Shown piece after piece: positions 18,331 to 24,052 of a DNA stretch of 31,054 bases. The DNA comes from Sulfuritalea sp. (lineage in GTDB: Bacteria; Pseudomonadota; Gammaproteobacteria; Burkholderiales; Rhodocyclaceae). The notes below the pieces were generated by a model, which was not told where the DNA came from, searched no databases, and worked only from the letters and a program-made list of their open reading frames with translations. The stretch spans positions 1 through 31,054 of the forward strand of contig JADJFK010000032.1 of NCBI GenBank assembly GCA_016708585.1, written 5' to 3'. Position 1 is the stretch's first letter, and each line of letters opens with the position of its first letter. The position numbers and the translations under genes were made by a program.

Positions 18331-19656
18331 TCATGCTGGCGCGGGCGTCGGATTGATGTCGAAGCCCAGGGCGGCGGCGCGACGCTTGAGGGCGGCAATG
18401 CTCCGCTGGCGCTGCTGTTCTTCGTAGCGCTGCTGTCCCTGGTCGACGAAGTCTTCACCGCGGGTCAGCATGAAATACACCATGCGTGCGAGCTTGTGCG
18501 CCGCGGCGGTGTTGGCGCGGGGCTTGTCCATGCGGCTGCACAGGCGGCGATAGAATGCGCCGAGCGCGGAGTCGCTGTGTGACAGGCTCATCGCCGCCAT
18601 TTTCAGCGCCTGGCGTACCCGGTTGGCCGAGTGCTTTGTTTTGGCGCAGAGGACCTTGCCACCGCTGATCTTGGTACCAGGGCACAGTCCAAGCCACGAG
18701 CAGAAGTGCTTGACGGTGGCGAAGCGACTGAGGTCGGGACCTAGCTCAGAGAGGATCTTCATGACCGCCGTCAAGCCCAGCCCATTGATGCGCGTGAGGT
18801 CCACGCCAGCCCAGTTGGCGAGTATCTGGCGGGCGTCGAATTGGTCGCGCAGCTTGCTGCCCGTGCGAGGGGCCTTCCCAAGATCGACGTTGCACTGACC
18901 GAGAGCGCGCAGCAGTGCCTGCAGCTTCGAGTCACACTCGGTCAGGTGCCGGGCGATGTCGTCGTACATGGCCAGCGCCTGGCAGAGCACGAACAGGTGC
19001 TCGTCACGCCAGTTGCCGGTCAGCGCCTTGGCAATCTCCTCAGCGCTGGCCTTGACGCGGCGGTTGCGGTGCTTTGCCAGCGCCTTGGGATCGCGTTCGC
19101 CAGCCACGATGGCGCGGATGATCGCCTGGCCGGTCGTACCCATGACGTCGGTGAGCACCTCGGTGAGTTGGATGTTCATCTGCACGAGCGACTTCTGCAT
19201 ACGCTGAACCCAACTGGCCTGCTCGGCGAGTAGGATTTCGCGCTGGCGGGCCACCGCGCGCACGACGCACACATCGCCTTCAGGGCGCCAGGCCGCGCGC
19301 AGGAACCCCAGGCTCATCAGCTTTTGCAGCCACTGGCAATCCTGTATGTCGCTTTTACGCCCAGGAACGTACTTCATCTGCCGAGCGTCCACCAGCCAGA
19401 CCTTCAGACCGCGCTGTTCGAGCACCTCAAACACCGGGATCCAGTACACGCCGGTGGACTCAAGTGCCACCGTGTCTACACCACTCGCGACCAACCAGTC
19501 GGCCATGGCGTTCAGGTCGTCGGTCATTGGGCCGAACTCGCGTACCGGGTCTTCCGTCGCGTCTCGGGGTACGGCCACCCAGTGGCTTGAAGCCCCGACG
19601 TCAATCCCCGCCGAGTTGGGAAACACTACCTCTTCATCTCGCCTGCGCATGGCCAT
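18331..19656 (-). CDS. IS110-family transposase
   Basis: Intact DEDD-type transposase, about 441 residues from ATG 19656 (GGAG just upstream); the frame extends to 19743 without a better start. The N-terminal RuvC-like domain has SAGIDVGASSHWVAVP (first Asp), TVALESTGVYWIPVFEVLE (Glu) and KYVPGRKSDIQDCQWLQKL (Asp pair). The C-terminal Transposase_20 domain has GVDLTRINGLGLTAVMKI and FCSWLGLCPGTKISGGKVL, which carries the catalytic Ser region. IS110 elements recombine through a bridge RNA encoded in a non-coding flank. Here the 3' flank is only 27 bp to copy A, so the 5' flank (19657-19800) is the more likely carrier. Element ends are not defined. Confidence 0.93.
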   Translation of the reverse strand: MAMRRRDEEVVFPNSAGIDVGASSHWVAVPRDATEDPVREFGPMTDDLNAMADWLVASGVDTVALESTGVYWIPVFEVLEQRGLKVWLVDARQMKYVPGRKSDIQDCQWLQKLMSLGFLRAAWRPEGDVCVVRAVARQREILLAEQASWVQRMQKSLVQMNIQLTEVLTDVMGTTGQAIIRAIVAGERDPKALAKHRNRRVKASAEEIAKALTGNWRDEHLFVLCQALAMYDDIARHLTECDSKLQALLRALGQCNVDLGKAPRTGSKLRDQFDARQILANWAGVDLTRINGLGLTAVMKILSELGPDLSRFATVKHFCSWLGLCPGTKISGGKVLCAKTKHSANRVRQALKMAAMSLSHSDSALGAFYRRLCSRMDKPRANTAAAHKLARMVYFMLTRGEDFVDQGQQRYEEQQRQRSIAALKRRAAALGFDINPTPAPA

Positions 19657-19692
19657 GATGTGCTCCACGATGGTTAACCAAGAATGGGAAAT

Positions 19693-19711
19693 CCCTCGGC
19701 TCTGCCGGGGG
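19693..19711 (+). repeat. REP-like hairpin upstream of IS110 transposase
   Basis: CCCTCGGC-TCT-GCCGGGGG forms an 8-bp stem with one T-G wobble and a 3-nt loop. Its core resembles the hairpins at 23716-23733 and at the ends of copies A and B. It lies in the non-coding flank of the IS110 gene. Confidence 0.55.
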
Positions 19712-19795
19712 ACTGGAAAAGTTTGACATTTCAGGGAGTCCATCAGGAAACTTCAAGCCGTGAGCCGCCAAGCACACGAGTATGGAGAATCCCGA

Positions 19796-20046
19796 TGGAC
19801 GAGTCCGAAAGCCTAAGCCATTCGAAGTATGCGGTGTTGCATGTGGTGGGGTACATCAAGGGCAAGAGCGCGATTCACTTGGCCCGAGTGTACGGTGAGC
19901 ACAAGAGGAACTTCGTCGGCCCGAGCTTCTGGGCAAGGCCGCACTTCGTCTCGACCGTTGATGGAGACGAGGCGTTGATCCGGGAGTACATCCGAGACCA
20001 GGAGCAGGAGGACAAGCGACTGGATCAACTGAGCCTGTGGCGCTGA
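19796..20046 (+). pseudogene. IS200/IS605-type tnpA, N-terminus missing
   Basis: C-terminal half of a Y1 HUH transposase, about 70 residues. From KYAVLHVVGYIKGKSAIHLA through EHKRNFVGPSFWARPHFVST to DEALIREYIRDQEQEDKRLD it matches IS200-type TnpA, including the Tyr in REYIRDQ that acts as nucleophile in this family. The N-terminal ~60 residues with the HUH metal motif are absent. The preceding 12 codons (from ATG 19796) look unrelated, so similarity probably starts near 19825. The break lies on the side of the IS110 element, which may have caused it. Non-functional on its own. Confidence 0.8.
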
Positions 20047-20056
20047 TTTGCCACCT

Positions 20057-21757
20057 TTAGGGCGGGTGTGTTGAAGCAAACATGTTGGTGTTAGTGTTTG
20101 AGCCAGGAGCGACAGTGATGAGCAGGGTATCGAAGGTGCGCCGCAACTCGCGCTGGAGATTCTCGTAGTGTTGATCAAGGGCCTGGATGTTCTTGGGTGG
20201 CGGTTCCAGGAGTGGTTTGCCGGCGCCGGCGAGAACGGGTTTGATGACTTTCTCCCGGAGGATGAGCCAGCCAGCGAGAATACTGATCCCCATCGGCGGG
20301 GGTCGGTAGCGGCGCGTTTTGGCGACACGCTCGATGAGGCGCTTGCCACGGAGCTTCATGAGATCGTAGGCGGCCTGCCGCCCGGTGTAGGCGTCGCGGG
20401 CGACTTCAGGCAGCGATGGACGCACTTCGTCAGCCAGCTCTTGTACCGTGAACCCGTCGGGATTGGGCGCGAGATGCAGGATGGCTTCGGCAACCGAGCG
20501 CATGCGCGGCTTCTGGAGATCGACGCCGGACAAGCGGCGATTGCCACGCTCGGTCGGTTCGATGAGGGAATCGAGCACGCCATCGGGGAGGAAGCTGACA
20601 TGTGCGGCCTGCATCGCGTTGAGAAAGTCGATCGCCATGTGCTGGAGCTTGGCCAGCATGATCGAGAGTTTCTCCAGCGAACGCCCGCAGCGCAGTTCCT
20701 TGATGTTGTGGGCGATGGCCTCGGCGCGCAGCACGCGCGCTCCCTTGTCGTAGAGCTTGAGGGTCAGCGCTCCGAAATGCACCTTGAACACCGTCAGATC
20801 GTAGGCAGACTGATCGACGATACGAGCCACGCCGTGGCTTCTGTCGGCACGCCAACGGGGTCGTTGTTTGCGGCCGAACAGCGTGCGCAGGATCGGCACG
20901 TCGAGCAGGCGCCGGGTACGATCAATCAAGCCCTGGAAGATCGCATCCAGGGTGGTGCCACGGACGAACAAGAGATTGCGGCTGTACTCGATCTGATAGA
21001 CCGAGTAGCGGTACCGGAAGCGGCTGCGCTCTTGCTCCTCGATCGTCAGAGCGAAGCACAGGCAGCTTGAGTACACCCAACGGTCACAGACCTCGGCCAG
21101 TCGCCCTATGGCGTGCTCATCGCACAAGGTATCTGCGAGCTGATCCAAAGCCTGGAACGAACCCCCGACGAAGCAGTTACCCTCCTTCTCCAAGGAGATG
21201 GCCTGCGCGCGGGCCTGCCGTTCGACCCATTCGTGACCGTTGAGCATGATTTGGACACCGAAAGGCGGATGTCCGCTCATTTTGATGGTGAGGTGACCCC
21301 ACTCGGGGTCGATGAGGTGAAAGTGGTAATGATTGACGTAGGGCCAGGGCTTCTTGCGCTCCAGGTGGGGCGCACCGCTCTTGCAGGTCGTGACCTCCCA
21401 GACCAGGGCGGGCGCCTTGGCGACCAGGATCAGGAACAGACCGCGAAACTGCGGATCCGCGGGCAGGTATTTCTCGGCCAACTCGTGCTTGCGCTGATCG
21501 GGCGGGCAATGGATCAGGGGAATGCCGTGTCCCTTGGCCCAGGCATGAACCCGGCGGCTGAAACGGCCAGCCATTTGCATCAGGTGGTCCGCATCCAGGG
21601 TGGCGTCCGATCCGGTCAGTGCTCGCCACCAGGTACGGAAAGCGCCACCTTGCTGGCCGAGCGGAAAGTAGCCGTTGAGCACGATGCGATCGACGCAGTC
21701 ATAACGGCCTTCCAGAAGCTCCTCGTAATACGCAGACAAGTCATCGGGTTGTTTCAT
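20057..21757 (-). CDS. Uncharacterised ~566-aa protein, divergent homologue (C) of copies A/B
   Basis: No known domain recognised. The ATG at 21757 has GGAGG nine bases upstream; the open frame extends to 21925 without support. It is collinear with the protein at 22056-23573: DCVDRIVLNGYFPLG against YDRIVITGTLP, HYHFHLIDPEWG (residues 143-154) against LHYYFYWMDETLG, PPFGVQIMLNGHEW (164-177) against copy A SPFRLQFYCNGHSW, QIEYSRNLLF against QVECSTDLVF, KLYDKGARVLRAE (334-346) against KMYDKFNRVLRLE, and a basic C-terminal segment around LMKLRGKRLIERV and KTRRYRP against LWRLRQFGLIKKV that looks winged-helix-like. The end NTNTNMFASTHPP is odd and may be read-through after a truncation. It is tail-to-tail with the tnpA remnant. 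Confidence 0.75.
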   Translation of the reverse strand: MKQPDDLSAYYEELLEGRYDCVDRIVLNGYFPLGQQGGAFRTWWRALTGSDATLDADHLMQMAGRFSRRVHAWAKGHGIPLIHCPPDQRKHELAEKYLPADPQFRGLFLILVAKAPALVWEVTTCKSGAPHLERKKPWPYVNHYHFHLIDPEWGHLTIKMSGHPPFGVQIMLNGHEWVERQARAQAISLEKEGNCFVGGSFQALDQLADTLCDEHAIGRLAEVCDRWVYSSCLCFALTIEEQERSRFRYRYSVYQIEYSRNLLFVRGTTLDAIFQGLIDRTRRLLDVPILRTLFGRKQRPRWRADRSHGVARIVDQSAYDLTVFKVHFGALTLKLYDKGARVLRAEAIAHNIKELRCGRSLEKLSIMLAKLQHMAIDFLNAMQAAHVSFLPDGVLDSLIEPTERGNRRLSGVDLQKPRMRSVAEAILHLAPNPDGFTVQELADEVRPSLPEVARDAYTGRQAAYDLMKLRGKRLIERVAKTRRYRPPPMGISILAGWLILREKVIKPVLAGAGKPLLEPPPKNIQALDQHYENLQRELRRTFDTLLITVAPGSNTNTNMFASTHPP

Positions 21758-21832
21758 CGGAAGAGCCTCCGCGCACACCGGAAAATCCCGTTCATCCTTT
21801 GACAGGCGTAAAGCCAACGGATTCTTTCCTCT

Positions 21833-21846
21833 CACCCGGCGGGGTG
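21833..21846. repeat. Hairpin upstream of gene C
   Basis: CACCC-GGCG-GGGTG is a perfect 5-bp stem with a 4-nt loop, about 75 bp before the start of the 566-aa gene. It may lie in that gene's leader. Confidence 0.35.
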
Positions 21847-21960
21847 AACTGCCGTTCGCCCTGAGCCACCCATGTCGCGGCCGTAGAACGGTCAGCTGGT
21901 CATCCAATGCGGATCCGGGCGTCATGGCATCACACCATCCCGACCACGCCGTTTTCGGCT

Positions 21961-22007
21961 GTTCTCCGCAGGAGAACCTCTTTTCCCAAGCGCAGTCTTG
22001 GGAAAAG
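21961..22007. repeat. Two tandem perfect hairpins between gene C and copy B
   Basis: The first hairpin is GTTCTCC-GCA-GGAGAAC (21961-21977, 7-bp stem). The second is CTTTTCCCAAG, loop CGCAGT, CTTGGGAAAAG (21980-22007, perfect 11-bp stem). They are separated by two bases and end six bases before the boundary of copy B. The second has A/T runs at its base on both strands and could act as a bidirectional terminator, or be a transposon-end structure. The rest of 21758-22012 shows no gene. Confidence 0.65.
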
Positions 22008-22055
22008 CCTAGGTCTCTTATGACTCAGGTCGTTACATTCTCTGAGCAGATTTTG

Positions 22056-23573
22056 TCATGGGGTAGCGTGGGCGAGTGCCGGAACGATGCTTTCTTCCGT
22101 GATTCGACAAGCGGCGGCGATGGTAGAGCGGCCGAGGCGGGTAAGGTAATAGCGATAGCCATGAACGACCTTCTTGATGAGACCGAACTGGCGCAGGCGC
22201 CAAAGATAGCGCGTGATGCTGGCCGGGGAAATCTGGCGCAAGAAGGGAGCGAGGTCGGCACGGCGGATACCACGGATGTTGAATTCGGGACGCTGAAGCG
22301 CGCGCAGCAGGGCCTGCTGAGTGGCGTCGAAGAAGTTGAAGCCCTTGAGGCTGTGGCCATTGACGATTTTGGGGCTGGTCAGTCGATGCAGGTTGCGATC
22401 GCCGGCGGAAAAGTCGTCCAGTGCGGAAAGGTATTCGAGATAGCGGCGGTTACAGCCGAGCAGGATCTCGCGCAGGTCGATCAGGCTGTAGATGGTCTTT
22501 CGGAGAGGGGCGATCTCGCGGGACTCGTGACCATCCCGATGTTCCACCTTGCGGTGGTGCTTGAAGAAGGAAACGTCATTGGTCGTGGTTTCCAGACGCA
22601 GCACGCGATTGAACTTGTCGTACATCTTGACCGATACCTTGCCCAGATGGTGCTTGATGCAGGTGCCCTCGATGCGCGTCGTGAAGCGGCTACCGAGTTC
22701 CTGCGCCAGTTGCGGTGTGATCTTCTTGCCCAGGAAGTTGGCGACCTGCTCTGCCTTGACCGAGAAGATCGCCTGCCGGGAGAGTTCCTCGTAGAGCGAC
22801 TTCAGGATCGTATCGGAGCGGAACACCAGATCGGTCGAGCACTCGACCTGCATCAGGCTCCAGTGATAGGACTGTCCAAAGACCTCGAGGATCGGGCAGC
22901 ACTGCTCGGCGTAGCGGTCGAGAAGGGCATGCAGCGTGTCCGGCGAGAAGGCGTCCGCGAGTTGCTGAGCCCGCTCCCAATCGGCGATACGGATGAAGGC
23001 ATTGTCCGCCATCGCGTAGTCGATACCTGCCGTTGTCAGCGAGTGTGCCACAGCCAACTGTGGCCATTGCGAGAACTGCAGCCGGAATGGGCTCCACGTC
23101 GGCACGCGCAGGTAGATGAGTCCGAGGGTCTCGTCCATCCAGTAGAAATAGTAGTGCAGGCACTTGCCCGAGGTATGGCGCAGAAAGGTCTGATGACTTT
23201 GCTTGTCGTGCCAGGGTTCGTAGGCGTCGCAGGCTTCCATGGCGGAGAGCACATGCACCAATCCCGGATGATCCCCACGGTCCTTGAGCACCGCGGCAAC
23301 CAGATCTTCCTTGCGGATGTGCGCCTTGGCAACATGCTCGATTCGCGCCCCCTGGGCGATCGCCAGCGCCTGTGCGGCTTCACGAATGCGGTCACGCAGC
23401 GGCTCGGCGAAGCGCGGATAGTCAAAAATTCGAATGTGCCTGGCATTGAGAAAACTCGTCATCCCCGCCGCGTAGCACGCGCCGGGCAACGTCCCCGTAA
23501 TCACGATCCGGTCGTAGCAGGAGAGCGTTCCGGCAAGCCGGTCGTGATATCGATCCGTTAGCATCTGTGTCAT
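22056..23573 (-). CDS. Uncharacterised ~505-aa protein (copy B, open)
   Basis: Family and function not recognised. The start MTQMLTDRYHDRLAGTLSCY follows GGAGG. An N-terminal YDRIVITGTLP, a central region with CLHYYFYWMDETLG (residues 138-151), KMYDKFNRVLRLETTT (316-331) and a C-terminal segment with RYLWRLRQFGLIKKVVHGY that resembles a winged helix are conserved with genes A and C. At residues 168-176 the frame reads SQWPQLAVA where A and C have the NGH(S/E)W motif, caused by a -2/+2 indel pair relative to A. The KxYDKxxRVLRxE segment recalls a motif of rolling-circle initiators, a weak hint only. As a gene carried by a repeated unit it may be its mobility or replication protein; this is inference. 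Confidence 0.8.
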   Translation of the reverse strand: MTQMLTDRYHDRLAGTLSCYDRIVITGTLPGACYAAGMTSFLNARHIRIFDYPRFAEPLRDRIREAAQALAIAQGARIEHVAKAHIRKEDLVAAVLKDRGDHPGLVHVLSAMEACDAYEPWHDKQSHQTFLRHTSGKCLHYYFYWMDETLGLIYLRVPTWSPFRLQFSQWPQLAVAHSLTTAGIDYAMADNAFIRIADWERAQQLADAFSPDTLHALLDRYAEQCCPILEVFGQSYHWSLMQVECSTDLVFRSDTILKSLYEELSRQAIFSVKAEQVANFLGKKITPQLAQELGSRFTTRIEGTCIKHHLGKVSVKMYDKFNRVLRLETTTNDVSFFKHHRKVEHRDGHESREIAPLRKTIYSLIDLREILLGCNRRYLEYLSALDDFSAGDRNLHRLTSPKIVNGHSLKGFNFFDATQQALLRALQRPEFNIRGIRRADLAPFLRQISPASITRYLWRLRQFGLIKKVVHGYRYYLTRLGRSTIAAACRITEESIVPALAHATP

Positions 23574-23627
23574 GGTCGCCTCCGATTACCCACTAAGGCT
23601 ATGACCACAACTTTGACCTGTTTGGTT

Positions 23628-23640
23628 CCGGCTTCGCCGG
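23628..23640 (-). repeat. REP-like hairpin at 5' end of copy B
   Basis: CCGGC-TTC-GCCGG is the exact reverse complement of the hairpin at 16702-16714, at the same distance from the unit boundary and from the gene start. Confidence 0.65.
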
Positions 23641-23665
23641 CTTAGGTGGCGCAAAATGGGTCAGG

Positions 23666-23733
23666 GTCGCGTTAGCGACTCTGTTTAGCCGCTTGAGCGG
23701 CTCACATAATGAAAGCCCCGGGCTTTGCCGGGG
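23666..23733 (+). repeat. Cluster of three hairpins
   Basis: Three perfect inverted repeats lie within 68 bp: GTCGC-GTTA-GCGAC (23666-23679 with one flanking base), AGCCGC-TTGA-GCGGCT (23687-23702), and CCCCGG-GCTTTG-CCGGGG (23716-23733). They sit between the end of copy B and the antitoxin start. The third is related to the hairpin at 19693-19711. No U-tract follows. Confidence 0.55.
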
Positions 23734-23744
23734 ATGCGTTACAG

Positions 23745-23881
23745 ATGAATGCGTTCCCGCCCAGGAAATCAAGCGCCGCGGCATCGCCGCCGTGGACGAA
23801 GCGCTGGCCAAGGCCGGCCGCGCCACCCGGCACCGCAGCGTGGATGCGCTCTTGAAGCATCTGGACCAATCCGCTGAATGA
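23745..23881 (+). pseudogene. Phd/YefM-type antitoxin, internally deleted
   Basis: The N-terminus reads MNAFP then AQEIKRRGIAAVDEALAK, the DNA-binding start of Phd/YefM antitoxins, with a one-base slip at about 23757. It passes straight into AGRATRHRSVDALLKHLDQ, which resembles the usual C-terminal toxin-binding tail (pattern AGR..R.SVD.L...LD). The ~50 residues normally between them are missing, so about 45 residues remain against ~90. The stop overlaps the downstream ATG (ATGA, 23878-23881), the classic antitoxin-toxin coupling. Either a broken antitoxin or an unusually short natural one. Confidence 0.6.
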
Positions 23882-24052
23882 GCTGGACGCTCGTCACCAC
23901 CGTCAGCGTCGACCGCCGCACCCGCAAACTCCTCGCCCGCCACCCCGACCTGCGGCCCTGGCTTGCCGATACGCTCGAAAAATTGCACTCGATCGATCCT
24001 CGAGCACGGCCTGCGCCATCCCTCACTCACCGCACACCCTCTATCTAAGTTT
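23878..24052 (+). pseudogene. RelE/ParE-like toxin, truncated
   Basis: It starts MSWTLVTTVSVDRRTRKLLA and continues HPDLRPWLADTLEKLHS; after a slip near 24000 the other frame gives EHGLRHPSLTAHPL, the pattern of RelE-fold toxins before their core strands (usually followed by ..L.G...G..R.). The sequence is cut here: the next bases belong to the IS1634-type element, and the far side of that element (26086 onward) does not resume a toxin. About 55 of ~90 residues remain, so it should be inactive. Confidence 0.55.

Larger units (their letters stand above)
22013..23646 (-). mobile_element. Copy B of the uncharacterised ~1.6-kb repeated unit
   Basis: Inverted relative to copy A. Shared sequence runs from CTTAGG at 23641-23646 (reverse of CCTAAG) through the hairpin, leader, gene and 3' tail to GTCTCTT at 22013-22019. 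Compared with A there are scattered substitutions and small indels. Tandem hairpins flank it on both sides (21961-22007 and 23666-23733). Confidence 0.65.

Noticed and set aside
20168..21070. 300-codon plus-strand frame within gene C
   Set aside because: Antisense to gene C, whose minus-strand product aligns collinearly with the copy B protein.
21300..21340. HYHFH of gene C as an HUH nuclease motif
   Set aside because: Copies A and B have YYFYW at the same place, so the His pair is not conserved in the family, and no matching Tyr context was found.
21758..21925. Longer N-terminus for gene C (start at 21925)
   Set aside because: The extra 56 residues have low-complexity Arg/Leu composition and overlap a hairpin; ATG 21757 has a good GGAGG and begins where homology begins.
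21924..23561. 545-codon open frame on the plus strand
   Set aside because: It is antisense to copy B over almost its full length. Long antisense frames are common in GC-rich coding DNA, and the minus-strand frame has homologues (A and C) and a ribosome site.
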